Source of the DNA: Sweltsa coloradensis
Lineage: Eukaryota > Arthropoda > Insecta > Plecoptera > Chloroperlidae
DNA length: 64,000 bases
Assembly: GCA_024449915.1 (NCBI GenBank)
Contig: JAMZAV010000153.1
Coordinates: 496,001 to 560,000, forward strand
Direction: 5' to 3'
In this document: positions 24,116-37,194 of the stretch, one piece after another
Layout: each line of letters begins with the position of its first letter
Numbering within the stretch: the stretch's first letter is position 1
Program-made: the position numbers and the translations under genes
The notes under the pieces: generated by a model
The model's database searches: none
Told to the model about the DNA's origin: nothing
What the model saw: only the letters and a program-made list of their open reading frames with translations

Positions 24116-24530
24116 CACACAGATAACAAAAACTTGTAGAAATACAGCCAAACCTTACACACTCAAAAGAAATGAGATCTAAAAAAAGGGCCAAGCTCAT
24201 CTACCCTTCCACATTTGCGCATTCTTAATTCATAAACGTACAGTGTCCCATAACAGCATCCTCGAAAAGCTTGGCAAAATAGAATTTGCGATTATTAATT
24301 TAAACGTAATAGTTCAACCGAGTTCTTTTTTCTAATTAATTTAAACGTAATAACATGCAAATTTTATTTTGCCAAGCTTTTCGAGGATGCTGTTATGGGA
24401 CACTGTACGTTTATGAATTAAGAATGCGCAAATGTGGAAGGGTAGATGAGCTTGGCCCTTTTTTTAGATCTCATTTCTTTTGAGTGTGTAAGGTTTGGCT
24501 GTATTTCTACAAGTTTTTGTTATCTGTGTG
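24116..24530. repeat. Near-perfect long hairpin, 165-bp arms
   Basis: The arm 24116-24280 is the reverse complement of 24366-24530. I found no mismatch in the parts I compared base by base. The axis is at 24323 and the loop is about 85 bp. Inside the loop, ATTAATTTAAACGTAATA-like sequence occurs twice as a direct repeat. No target-site duplication is obvious at the edges. A transcript across it would form a long double-stranded stem, as in insect hairpin-RNA siRNA precursors, or it may be a very young foldback MITE. Confidence 0.9.
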
Positions 24531-25564
24531 ATCTCATTACTTTTTCAAGTTCCATTGTAAAATTATTTGTTAAAATATTATAATTTTATCAAAGTTGATT
24601 TAATTTCTATGGTATTAGCAATAACAAAAGGATGTAAAATATCTAGACCCGGATTCATGTACATCCTGGGTATGGGTGGTATAACCATGGTATAACGACG
24701 GTATAAGGACTGGACCCCAATTCTTGAGTTCGTGGGAGATGAGTTGAAAACGCAATTAGAAAACGAAGTCGTTTTCGTTTTCGAAGGAATTGGTATTCTT
24801 GAACGGTATCGTGGAAAACGTCATGGGTTGTGAGTTGAAAGAGTATTGCTGTTATTTACGTGGGGTGAGGTTCACGAAATCCAGACAAGAGCTCGAAAAC
24901 GTTCTATATTTATTCTAGATGGCAGTGCCTTCATAAACGCGGGCCAATCGAAAGACGAGTTGCATGAAATGATTTGATTGTTGCAATTATGTAAACAAAC
25001 AGATGATCACGCTCATATTCGACACCTTGCTTCGACATTGTGTGTAGTAGCAAGCTGACTTTGATCATGGCTCAACATGGCTAAAAAGAAAAGAATATGT
25101 GTATTATTTCCGAACATTTTTGTATAGCCTTGGTGGACAATCATACTATTGTTTATCTGCATTAGGCTTTTAGTAATCAAAACTAGTTATTTGTGCGGGA
25201 AGTGTGTCAGAACATACTAGTATCTATGGTCAGAACAATGTTGTGCTGGCCTAGGGTTGGCTAGGCTTGTCAAACATGTAATGTAAGTAATAGTTTTATC
25301 TAGTCCTATAGCCTAATGGAACTTTAGACCTACACTGTTGTATTATAAATAATTTTCTACATCTGGGCCTAGGTCAGGGACGGTTTCTGATTTGTTTTAT
25401 GAGAGTATAATGACAACTTTGCTCATTTCACACATAGAAGCAAAATTTAAAATGTCCTCCATTTGTTTACGTATTGCACTTTCCCGCCTAACTCTGCTTA
25501 TACCGTCAACAAGTGTCAAGTAACTATGGTTACTTGTTGATTGTATGCCTAGTGTTTAAGGCTT
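24531..25564. other. No gene seen
   Basis: A small near-palindrome, CAAGTAACTATGGTTACTTG, lies around 25518-25537. No supported coding sequence. Confidence 0.45.
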
Positions 25565-25755
25565 ATTTAAAACCTTTATTTGGAAGCCTTCCAGCAAACT
25601 TTTTCAACTTTTTTTTTTCAAAAGAGACTATATTACTATAACCTTAATGTCCATGTAAAATATGAACATTGGTCAGAATCGCGGGCCGATTGAAACTGAC
25701 GTATTAGATGTTAGCAGTAGTAGCAGTAGCAGTAGCAGTAGCAGTAGCTAACATC
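25565..25755 (+). repeat. Fragment of the GGATGAGC element body plus (AGTAGC)n
   Basis: The stretch with CAACTTTTT...CAAAAG, ATAACCTTAATGTCCATGTA and AATATGAAC matches the body of the elements at 15399 and 62840. It is followed by an AGTAGC microsatellite (about 25713-25749) flanked by GATGTTAGC and GCTAACATC, an inverted pair. Confidence 0.65.
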
Positions 25756-28700
25756 CTTAAAGTGATTTTGAGCATGTTTCAAGCCATTTTTTCACCAAGA
25801 AGGAATGGTCGTACCCCAATAAAATTTGGCATGTGTTGTCAGGTACCTAAATCCCCTCGATTGTGATAGTTTTCAAGTTCACATCACGTTACATGACGGC
25901 TGGGTAACACCTCGAAATCACCCCAACTCTGCTTGGTGTATAAGGTGCTTGAGTGTGTAGCGCACCGCGGCTTGGCTGCGGCGCCCTAACGGGCACCTAG
26001 ATAAAACACAGAATTAACTAAACCGAACCAGTGACCACGGCCACTAAAATGGAACGAAATAAATAATCTTGAACTAATTGACATTGATAGCTAGCTAATG
26101 CCAAAACTATACTTTTTTTTCCAAAAACACTACAAATATTAGTAAATCAACCAGTTCAAAACCATTTGAAGTCGAACAATATCCATGCTCGAATAAGGGG
26201 GTGCAAGATAGATAGATCGCTATACAAGAGTGTGACCGGAAACAGAAAAGAACCGGAAGTATATCAATAGACACGCGAAAACTACATGAGAAAGTGTCTT
26301 GTTCCTTACTTTATCCAATGTGTCGCCTTGGAAGTGAAACACAAAGGTATATACGCGAACACTGTCATTTAACAACGCCCGGTTGACAGCGAGTCGTGTT
26401 AAGTGTCCCGTGACGTCACACGAGGCCAGGGCAGCGATATCTCGAACCCAGAGATCGATTGTTGCGATATAAATTGCTCGGACTTCCAAAAGTCGCTTCG
26501 AGAACGACGGATAATATGATTTATATTTTTTTGAAAAAACATGGGTAGCCGAATCAATAAAGTGAGTGAGGCTCGTGTTGTATTTCTTTCTCCTCGATGT
26601 CGAGTGAGCGGCATATCGGACATGATAGCCTGCCAGACGCAGGGCGTTCATTGATTGAATCAACAGTAAAGACTATTAGAGAGCGCGGCTGAAGGCTGAA
26701 TAAACAATTCAATTCCCTGCGAGAGAAGTGCCACGTTCCACATACCCGTGCCGTGCTGACGAGGTGCCTGTTGCATGACGTGCTGACGATAGGAGGGGCG
26801 CATATTTACACAACGAGGGATAGAAAACATTCCGAAGGGCAATTTTCTGCCCCGATATGACTTCGAATGGTGTTTATAGGTAGGGTAGACGGTCTCTACG
26901 GTAAGGATTACGCTTTAATACAGACCATGTAGGTCATTTAACACATTTGCGCATTGTAACCTCACTAGAAAATACAATAAGAGTAGTAGTAATAGAAGTA
27001 TATAAATAGGATAACAGTCTTATGAAAATACCTAGGGATACTCCTTTCAAACAGACTTAAATCCTTCACAACTATTTGTCGAGGAGTTTCATCCAAAATA
27101 TGTGTATTTACTTCATCAAGACAAAATATTTATGATCGGGCTATTTCGACGCATCGAGTGTTTATTATCTATTGACGTTTCAGAACAATCTAAGTGGGCT
27201 ATCCTCAACAAAACAACCTATTCAATTTGGGTTGAAACTTCAAAAGATAATAAACAATCGACGCGTCGAAACGACCTGAATAAATAATGTTAATGGTAAT
27301 TACTTCGGGGAGCGAAAAGACTTAAATTTGATAAAAAAAAATGTCAGCAATGTTGGTGGTGCATATACGTACACGGTACACCACCAGAAAAATAACCGAC
27401 TTTATAATCAACTTGTACCGAAAGCTTGACCCGTGACCCTTGAACCATGACAACACCCTCTCCCTCTCCCCAAGTACGTAATATAATTTGCAAAATTTGT
27501 AAACCTTTGCCCTGTGGGTTAGCGGCTGTAATTCACAGTTACTACCCCCCGCGCTTTGTGGGTTCGTATTACAGCAGCACGCGCACAAATCCGAGTATTA
27601 ACCCCCTCGTCTGTCCGCATAATAGACTGATAGACACTTTAATTATATTTAAATGCATGTGGTTATTCCCTCTGCTGTGGAGATATGTTCTGATAAGCGT
27701 ATTGCAAAAGACAACACTACTAGGCAGAGAGCGTTTTTAAAGGGGTGATAAATATGCTAGGAGGCTGCGAACGGTGGTTGTTCTGCCAAAGTTGCGTCGT
27801 TAAAATAAAAGCTACACTTACAGGCTTGAAATAAATTTCCGAGTCTAGCTTCACAGCCATTTGTGTCTAGTTAGAAGTTGCAAACATTTGTACGACACCC
27901 GTCAGTAAAACTGTTTTGAATTTGATAAGGAATATGAGAAGTGCAATTACCATGGAAATAGTTGGTTTATATGGCGGTTTATATCAAAAGTGAACGCACC
28001 GTTTATATCATCATTACATGTATTAACTACATGGCTCAAACGGATATTTATCAACGACTGTGAGAATTGAGTGAAATGTAAAGGAAAATTTTAAGTAGAA
28101 AGACAGAATTTCACAAGAAAGGATAACCCTGGATGTACGATAAAGGACAAGTAGAACTAAAAGCCTAGGAATGTAAATATTACTTCAAAATATCTGAATA
28201 GGAGGCATCAATTCATTTTTTTTAAATGTAAGAATAATTTTCAAAAAATAATTATTACATATTTTGTTTGGCGTTGTGTATAGTATGCCTAAAAGTGCGT
28301 TAAAAAAATTAAACAAAGAATTTGGTCTAAAAGTTACAACAAGAAAACCCACCAACAAACTGATGAAAAAATCTTATGAAAAAGAAAGTTTGGCCACGCT
28401 GGCAATGTTGAATTACTCTTTCTTACACGGTAGTAAACTTCCTCCCTACCCTTAGCCCCTTCATATAGGTTTCCTTAGGCCGGCGTTGAAACCGTAAACC
28501 CCACATAATATCACCATCGCAAGAATGTGATATGTCAGCTTCCCCCGGCAGAGAGGTTTGAGGGGAGGGAAGACATTCAGTGCTTGGGTGTCGATTATCA
28601 CGAGTGGATGATTACTGACCACGTAAGTGCCGGTCAAGAGACATGCAACCACTCGTGTGTGCTTGAAGGAAATACGAGATAATGACGTAGTTTTATAGCT

Positions 28701-30119
28701 AAGAGGATGGTATTATTAGTATTAGTAGTTTTAGGGCGCTTTAACAGCAAAGATTATTCGCGCCTAAGAGGATGGTGAAATACCACTACATTGTTTGGGT
28801 TATTAGCAAACCAGTTGATGACTGACGTAATGTAATGTTGTTTTTATTTGAGACAGAATTTGTGCATCAGTGATTTAAATTTATTTACAAACAATTCAGT
28901 TTTTAAGTAAATAACAAAATATGCAATGATTTTTCTTTGTATGTACTTTGTTACAAATACGATTGGTTGCAGTCAAGTGTTTCCAACGGCGTGGTGTATA
29001 CTACCCGTCTACCTCTACCTCCTTAAGGCACTTTTGTTTGTTTTAAGGGGGCACTGCTTCGATAAAAATAAGTCCCATGCTAGTTGCTTGCTTAAATTAA
29101 CATTAACAATAATATTTACGGATTTGTTTAGCAACACTTTGTTTTAAATTTGTCAGTAATGAGAGTCGAAACCGAAAAAGAGTCTTATTAAAGGAGAATT
29201 AAAAAATATTCTTGTAAGTAACAGATACACTGTTTACTTTTCCTATAATTATTATTTTACTAATTTTAACGCACGGGAATGGTTAGTCAAACTTCAAAAC
29301 AATCGTATTCGTTACCATTGGAAGCGTCCCAATAAAAATACCATTCCCAATGTGCTTAGTTGTTTCCCAACAAGACACGCACTCGGCTCAAGCTACGACC
29401 TCCCCAAGGGAGCATTAAGATATGTACACGGGTGGTTTTTCTGGCACTAAGACCCGGCTCGAGGGTATAACGCGCCAGCTGCAGACTAGGGCTATTAATC
29501 TCGGGGGCGAGATGGGCTAGCTTCCAGGGGCTTACTTGGCACTTGCAAGGCTAGTTAGGGAGATGACAGGTACAGTTGCAGCCACGAACAATGTGCTTCT
29601 AGGTCAGTAGGGAAGTTTGATGTTAAAGAGTTGTACACGTAAATATGATGGACGAGACAAATTAAATCTACCAGACAAGAAGACCAGAACAAAGCTAGCT
29701 AAACAACTAAACTCAACCACCAGAACTGTACTTGGGTATATTATATAGTATAGTGTGAGGTTTAATTAAAGTCAGTGTGCTTTTACTTATTATTGATAGA
29801 AATGGTGATTATTTTTTAATTGTACGGCGGTTGGTCTTTTATTCTGGCTTGTACAAACACAACTCAGATTAATGTTAAACCAGGTAAAATGTGATTGCAA
29901 TGTCTAAAAATTATAACCAAGATAATTTCACTCAACGCACTAATAGTCACATTGCAAAAATCACAATGTAACTAAGTAAGTACATGTCGAAAGAACATAC
30001 CGAATGCAGCAGAATATTTTGTTTTGATTATAAAACCATCGCAATTCATATGATTATTTTATAATTGCCTCAAGCGAAATGCTTCAATTTAATATGCTAC
30101 ACACAGTCAAACACAAAAA
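25756..30119. other. No gene seen
   Basis: Contains the minus-strand 147-codon frame at 26663-26220 and a Lys-rich plus-strand frame at 28264-28455. Neither shows a domain, signal peptide or splice borders that I trust. Confidence 0.45.
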
Positions 30120-31550
30120 AACGAATATGCAAAGTCTACCCGGCACCTCCACCAAAAACGAGAAAATATTGCTCTTGGCTTTCAGTGCAGACAGTGTAGC
30201 TTCCGCGTAGTGAGCTAACTTTGTCCTGGGGGTCTATTTACTAAAGTTGTCGATCGGAAACGTTAGTGGAAAGGCAAATATGGAGGTATAAAAGCCATTC
30301 ACTATTAGCGTTATTTGCACTAAAATATAACTTTTTACATTTTTAAAGCTTTCTAGCAATATTCCTTTAGTGCAATACTCAACTGTATACAGCAGAGGTA
30401 AGTAATTACTATTATTTGGTAAAAAAAAATTCGAGGTGGCAGTTCTCTCTTGTTACATGTTATCACTGTCACTGTCTATCAACAGCAACAACTTGAGTTA
30501 ATAGACTCCATGGTTAGCACTTTGTAATAATCTACTACGTCTAGAGCGACGCACTTTCGAACTTACTACATTGTTAGTAATTATCTTACAAACGTAAGAA
30601 CAGTATATGCAGAGTCTACCCCTCCACCAAAAACGAGATATTTCCCTCTGGCTTACAGTGTAGACAGTGTAGCTCCCGGGAAGTGAGGTAACTTGTCCTG
30701 GTTAGCACTTTGTAATAATCTACTACCTCTAGAGCGACGCACTTTAGAACTTACTACATTGTAAGTAATTATCTTGCAAACGTTAAAAACGAATAGCAGG
30801 GTCTACCCGGCACCTCCACAAAAAACTAGATATTTCCCTCTGGCTTTCAGTGTAGACAGTGTAGCTTCCGGGAAGTGAGGTAACTTTGTCCTGGTTAGCA
30901 CTTTGTAATAATCTACTACCTCTAGAGCGATGCACTTTCGAACTTACTACATTGTAAGTAATTATCTTGCAAACGTTAAAAACGAATATGCAGTCTACCC
31001 GGCACCTCCACCAAAAACAGATATTTCCCTCTGGCTTTCAGTGTAGACAGTGTAGCTTCCGGGAAGTGAGGTAACTTGTCCTGGTTAGCACTTTGTAATA
31101 ATCTACTACCTCTAGAGCGACGCACTTTAGAACTTACTACATTGTAAGTAATTATCTTTCAAACGTTAAAAACGAATATGCAGAGTCCACCCGGCACCTC
31201 CACCAGAAAGGAGATATTTCCTTCTGGCTTACAGTGTAGACAGTGTAGCTTCCGGGAAGTGAGGTAACTTGTCCTGGTTAGCACTTTGTAATAATCTACT
31301 ACCTCTAGAGCGACGCACTTTAGAACTTACTACATTGTAAGTAATTATCTTGCAAACGTTAAAACAGAATATGCAGGTCTACCCGGCACCTCCACCAAAA
31401 ACAAGATATTTCCCTCTGGCTTTCAGTGAAGACAGTGTAGCTCCCGGGAAGTGAGGTAACTTGTCCTGGTTAGCACTTTGTAATAATCTACTACCTCTAG
31501 AGCGATGCACTTTCGAACTTACTACATTGTAAGTAATCACCTGGCAAACT
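30120..31550 (+). repeat. Satellite-like tandem array, about 192-bp unit
   Basis: Core copies of CCCGGCACCTCCACCA start at 30139, 30806 (one change), 30998, 31190 and 31382; a shortened copy lacking GGCA lies at about 30618. The last steps are exactly 192 bp. Units also share CAGTGTAGACAGTGTAGCTTC, CTGGTTAGCACTTTGTAATA and GTAAGTAATTATCTTGC (each as short blocks) and are very similar, so this array is younger than the one at 7640-9640. Apart from the 16-mer it is unrelated to that array. Between the first two cores about 290 bp of other sequence is inserted (about 30225-30510), with a TATAAAAG at 30285. Confidence 0.92.
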
Positions 31551-33300
31551 AAACGGAGACTGAACAGGAAAGTAAATACAATTATTCGCATTTCGCTAAC
31601 AGGCAATTTGCGCGGGAGAATAAACATCGTTAATGTCGGGTTCATCGATGAATGCGAATTTCATTTGTTCCGAGTGAACGCACCCGCGTCCGCCCCCTGG
31701 CCCGGACCCGCGGTACCCGGCTATACGCGAGCCGTCTGGCCACGGACAGCGAGAGTAAAACATGAATACTTTTCATTCCATGGAGACGAACGACTACCAT
31801 GAAATGTATTATATTGTAATGGCTTGCAATAAAGTTCTCTGGCTGATAAAAAGTCAATGTGGACTTTATTACGTACCAGACGTGAAACAGGTCTTATAGA
31901 GCAGCATACGTTATTACAGGATACGTAGGAAAAACATAAGTTGTTGGTATAATACATTTTAAATGTACGATTGCTTGGCGGAGTAACGAAGAAAAAGAAT
32001 ACGTCGTCTAGGAGTTGAACACACAAACTTTAGTGTACGTTCTACTTCTAAGAATGGAAAAATTCGAAGTCGATATGATGGAACTTTGTTCGAAAATGGG
32101 CAAACATTTAAATATAAAACTGTTAGTAATCCACATAGCTCTGTAACAACAAAATATTGTAGCAATGTGTGACTCTGTAAGGTTGCACAAAAAAACGATA
32201 TGATTAAACGTTGTAAAATCTATATTCTATAAACTATAACAAAAACCCCAAAAAATACCAATAACTGTGAAGTGCAAAGTTTCCATCAGTCACATACAAT
32301 AACTTATATATATATTTTTTTGTAGTTGGACTTTTTCTACGGTTTCTACGTAGTGTTATACTAGTATATATTGGTTCGACGTAACGGAAAACAAATGCAT
32401 TTACATTGATATAACATTAAAATATAAAACACAATTTCAGCTCTTGATACCTTGAAACATCAACCTAACGTATTGCTCCAGCTTACCCAGTAAACACCCC
32501 GCCTCACTGGTCATACATAAACATCCGTCTCTCCCGTCATATAACCGATGACAATCTCGCACTGTATACCATCTGTATCGCCGTGTACCCGCGCTTGGAG
32601 ATGGATGGTGCGGCGTAGACACTAGACAGGGGCGATCTATCACAATATCCCGGCTAAGTCCGCGTCTCAATAGACCAGCTTGCACAGGTTCAATACGCTC
32701 ATAAATCATCTATTACGGTGACTAAACTTCGAGCCTCGACCCATGTGTCTTCCAATAAGGAAAACTTACCCCTTCCATTCCCTGCTCTATAAAATAACCG
32801 TTACACGTGTTAGCTACCGTTTAAAGGGTTGTCTTCTCCTCGCTTCCTCGGGTGTTAACGCTATAAAGTATTGCACGTTGTTAGACTTTACAGAATTTTT
32901 AATTTGTACCGGGAAGAGAAAAATATTCTGCCTCGAGAGATAATACATAAAACAGTTTCCCCATATAATCAGTTTGAAGATATAAAAGAGTATAAAAATG
33001 TAAAAAACACTGCACAAAATGTATCTTTTCCAAAACCATGCGTGTACGTGAACGTCTAGGGATTCCGCTAGAATTGATTCGTAACGAGGGGACTATTGGT
33101 AACTATTTCATTTTGAATCATACTCGTACAGAGTTACGTTTTACAATTATTTTCTTTACACTTGTTCCCTTCAATTGTATATAATAAGCAGTTATGGAAT
33201 TTTAAAATAGTGTAGAATAAGACATTTGCGTAAAAACCAAGACGTGAAGCAACTGCTACAGAGAATATAAATAATGTTATACAATCGCGAATGAAATATT
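31551..33300. other. No gene seen; GC-rich patch 31670-31750
   Basis: A CG-rich patch (CCCGCGTCCGCC, GACCCGCGGTACC) stands out in AT-rich DNA but has no convincing exon. Overlapping frames in several phases have no domains. Confidence 0.45.
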
Positions 33301-33560
33301 ACAAGAGGAGAGTAGCAGAAAGTAGTGGAAAGAAACGGAAAGAAGCGGAGAGTGAAGAGTGAAGAGTATAAGAGAGTAGAGAAGTACCGGAAAGTAGCAG
33401 AGAGTAACAAAGAGAGAAAGTAGCAGAGATACCAGAGAGTATTAAAGTGTAGCGGATAGTGCCGGAAAGTAGAGAAATGTGACACGAGTATCGGAAAGTA
33501 GCAGAGAGTAATGAAAGAGGAGAAGAAAGTAGGAGAGAGAGTACCAGAGAGTAGTGGAGA
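33301..33560 (+). repeat. GA-rich minisatellite, AGTAGCAGAGAGTA-like units
   Basis: Imperfect repeats of AGAGAGTAGCAGAAAGTA-type units fill this stretch. They give the Leu/Ser/Tyr-rich minus-strand frames here, which are artefacts of the repeat. Confidence 0.8.
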
Positions 33561-36500
33561 GTTTCCCCTTTAAGCCGCGCAGCCCTCCTCGCGTCCATGC
33601 ACCGCCCAACTTGTTATTCACGCGGGCCACCTCTCCGACACGACACTCTCCATATTTAGCTGGTAATTAGGCTTGATGAATCCGAACGTCTCGTGTAAAC
33701 GACGGTGCTGCTCCGGAGAGCACGGCGGTGTTGGTATGCAACGTCTAGCTGCCGGCAAGTTATACGATCATGTCCTACCCCGTCCCTCAGGACACTTTTA
33801 TCCCACGCACGATACTGGGCAGTCGAGTAGTATGTCCTGCGATCACCACTTCGACAAGCAACGAGGTTAAGAGGACTCTTGTCTACAAGCACCTTGTCAT
33901 TTTCGGTCACAAGAAGTAGTTTTTCAAACATCGAAATTTCCCGTTAAGAATTTTTGTCATTGAGTACGGTAAGATGTAGGAGGGAAAACATTGTTGATCT
34001 AAAAAATTTGAGTGTTTAATTATCTTTGAAATTTGTTTTATTCTTTGTATTTCATAATTATAATGACTGAAGATGAAAAGAGTGCCGGTAAAAAGGCAAT
34101 TTTAAAAATAAGATGTAGCTACCGTTATAAGTATGCGGTAACGATCATATATTGCCATTTCTATAATTTTCGAAGATTACACTAAATTTTGTTATTTTTT
34201 CGGGCAATTTTGAATTGGTTACAAAAAACGGCGAAAACACTGTTCTAACAGCCCGGGAGAAATGTAAAAAGAACGAACACATAGTGTGCGAAAAGCATAT
34301 TATTAATAGTAGTCCTGTACTAAAGAAATAACTAGTTGCGAAGCGGGGACTGTAAAAGTGATACCTTTGCGTGTCCGAGGGTATATGGAGGGTTTGCACC
34401 GCCATCTAAGCGACGAAGCCAGTCCTAAGCCGACGAGAGAAGGCTGTGGAGAAATTCTATTCATTCACAACCAGCAAACACCCGGCCAACCACACCACAA
34501 AGAGAGAAAAGGACATCTTGGAAGTCGAACCACACAACGTCAAAGCCAGGGTGTTGACATACGAGCTTTTGATCCCTGGGTCGGGGTGTGAGGAGTACGG
34601 GATGGGGGTCTCCCCCTCCACCCCCCCCCCACTCCCCACCAACATCCTTATATCGCCAAAGAGTTTCAAAAGAACGGCCAAAGTAAATTACAAATTTAAC
34701 GAGCACATTCGCACCTTTGTAAAGTTCAAGTTTGCTCTTCGCGCTTTGCATTATTCCTGTGGGAACAAAGATGGTTCATTAACCATTCAAACCTCCGCCC
34801 ATCCTAGGTCCCGGTACAGAAGTGTGGCTAAGAGCTGCAAGAAGTATTGTTTACTTCCGAGTTCTGTGGTATACGTGAATATGCCTAAGTTTAAATAATC
34901 ACCGTCAACGTTTGTTTTAAAGCGAATATTGTACAAACTGATGAAATATATTAATATTTAGTTCAATACCACCTACGGGAATGTTTCCCGAATAACCAAA
35001 TCAAGAGATAAAATTCACTAAAGTTATTTTGCTCTTGCTTTCTAGTCTTGACGTCTGTTATTATTCATCCAATGATGCCCTGTAGCGTTATGTAAGTACC
35101 TATAGGGTAGATTCTTTTACGGCACTGTTGTGAAATGTAAAACGTATTTTCGTATTTTAAATTGGATCGTTCAAATGTTCTGCTCAAAAGCAGGGTGATG
35201 TTTATATATAATTTATTTTCTGTTAAGCTTAAGAAATGCTGGAGTGGCGGGACGAGTATTGTAGAAACAAAAGCGTAAGAATTTAGAATGTTTATAAAAT
35301 TGTTCTGGTCTATAAGTCGTTTTCCTGTCAGAGGCTTTAAAGTTTGGCCAATGGGACTCTGCAATAATTGTACAAGTAAAAATTAGATCACGAAACAATT
35401 GTTTTAGTTCAGTGAAAATGGTTGTAAAGATGCGGGGTTCGTATCTCGCGTGCTTTCCCGATAAAGCGTCATAACGTGCGACCAACTGTTTCCAGGGCGT
35501 TGGCTGTCCAGTACAAGGAAAGGTCGAGAGATGACATTTCAACGCTAACGTGTTTATAAAGCGCCGGGGATAGATAACTGGCCACGTGCAGACGAGAAGG
35601 TCAAAAGACTGACCCGACCTGCTACATCTGAGACGTCTCCAACTCGCATATCCTTGCAAAGAGGGTCATCGTAAGAACATGTAGACAACTTTGTGCCTTT
35701 TGCTCCAAAGTAAACAAAAGTACAACAAAGTAAAGTACAACGTATCCGAAGAGATTACAGTGAAAGACTGCAGCATTGGAACCTCCTAGAGATAGGCTAC
35801 TAATAGGGAAAATGCGAAGTTTAATATTAAATTATATTCATTATTACATTGTAATAACTTTTATATTTTTGTTTTTAGAAACAATTACTCCCACGTAATG
35901 TACTTCTAATTTCAACTTTAGTTTATTATCACTTGTTCAATTATTATTTTAATTGAATGAACTAGTTTCAATTCATTACCGAGCTGTACTACATCCACGC
36001 TGTCTGTGTTAAGTAACTCGGTTCACTCGAGTTGAAGTCTGGCCAACTAATCTGTGTGCGGTTGCCCCCCCCCCCCCTCGTCACTTGTTCGTGGTTCGTG
36101 CCCCGGCCGCCCCGCGCACCACATGTTATCATACATCTCGCCGGGGGGCGGGGGAGGGGGTCTGCTTGCATGTCATCACACGAGGGGTTAAGAAGTCATC
36201 GAGGACAGCTGCTGGAGTAATCAAAATGTGCATTTTCCACTCCAGATACCCTCACAATACCCCGTCACGACCTACGAGAGAAAACTAATTGTAAGCGTAA
36301 AAAGAATGGCGAACTAAAACAACCACGTCCTTAGAATCCGCACAGGGATGAAACTCTTTAGAAATGTTCGGGGCTGTGGTGACGAGTATCTTAGGGGTTG
36401 ATAAAGAGCGCTCTCAAAACAAGGGGCACGCACCACGTCATTAGCACAGCCCACGCCGCGAAGATGACAAACGAGATGGGGAATCCCCACCACCGACTCA

Positions 36501-36980
36501 TTATAACAATCAATTATCTCGAAAAAATCTCATTTAACCCTTCCACCAACCCCCCCCCCCCGAGGTGTTTTCATCCGTTATGATTTTTCAATTTCAACCC
36601 CAACACAAGAAAATCATCCCCTGTGATTAAAAAAAAAAAAAAAAACGTCGCTCGCCGTTTTCAATTTGGGAGATTGGCGCTCAGAGGGCATTAAGATGGA
36701 GATAATTAACCAGGGCATCGCGGTAGAAGACACATAAAGCTGACAAAGTGGCAGTCACATAATTTGTGTGGGCTTATAAAACTGATTCTGATTGCTGGAG
36801 CGAAGTATAGGGTAAAAGAAGACATTACATATAAAATATCCTCTTCTTAAGTAAACATGCTAAGAATCCATACAAGTCTCATTGAGTCAACCGTGGAAAG
36901 AACTGTGCGTGTGTGTTATGATTCAGCAATAAAATTGTGGATTTATGAATAAATTGATGATCTCGTCAACAATAGTCATT
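33561..36980. other. No gene seen; C-runs at 34621-34630 and 36065-36077
   Basis: The plus-strand frame at 34446-34898 (150 codons) and the minus-strand frame at 35659-35213 (148 codons) have no recognisable domain. A poly-A run of about 17 lies near 36629-36645. Confidence 0.45.
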
Positions 36981-37194
36981 TTACACATACAAATCATTAG
37001 AATTTTCACTGTTATTTACTTATTTTTATTTAAAAATGTGATATTTCGACTACTTTTCAGCAGTCTTTATCAAACAATTGTTCTTTCATTCATTCATTGT
37101 TTGATAAAGACTGCTGAAAAGTAGTCGAAATATCACATTTTTTAAATAAAAATAAGTAAATAACAGTGAAAAGTCTAATGATTTGTATGTGTAA
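36981..37194. repeat. Hairpin element, about 94-bp arms, with paired hammerhead-like cores
   Basis: Arms 36981-37074 and 37101-37194 are near-identical reverse complements (edges TTACACATACAAATC and its complement), with a loop of about 26 bp. Each arm carries TTGATAAAGACTGC and GTAGTCGAAATATCAC, in opposite orientations. Confidence 0.85.
37100..37135 (+). ncRNA. Degenerate hammerhead-like core
   Basis: TTGATAA is followed by a 6-bp stem (GACTGC/GTAGTC with one G-T wobble, loop TGAAAA) and then GAAA. This is the order of the hammerhead ribozyme core CUGAUGA-stem II-GAAA, but C3 and G8 are changed, which should abolish cleavage. The mirrored copy is at 37040-37074 on the minus strand. Stems I and III and the cleavage site were not established. 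Confidence 0.3.

Noticed and set aside
26220..26663. 147-codon minus-strand frame
   Set aside because: No recognisable domain, no promoter or polyadenylation context, overlapping frames in another phase.
31379..31645. 88-codon minus-strand frame ending YLVFGGGAG across the satellite motif
   Set aside because: The 192-bp unit keeps frame but the other units contain indels and stops; the Gly-rich end is just the 16-mer translated.
34446..34898. 150-codon plus-strand frame
   Set aside because: Basic, low-pattern sequence with a poly-C-derived Pro stretch; nothing matches a family I know.
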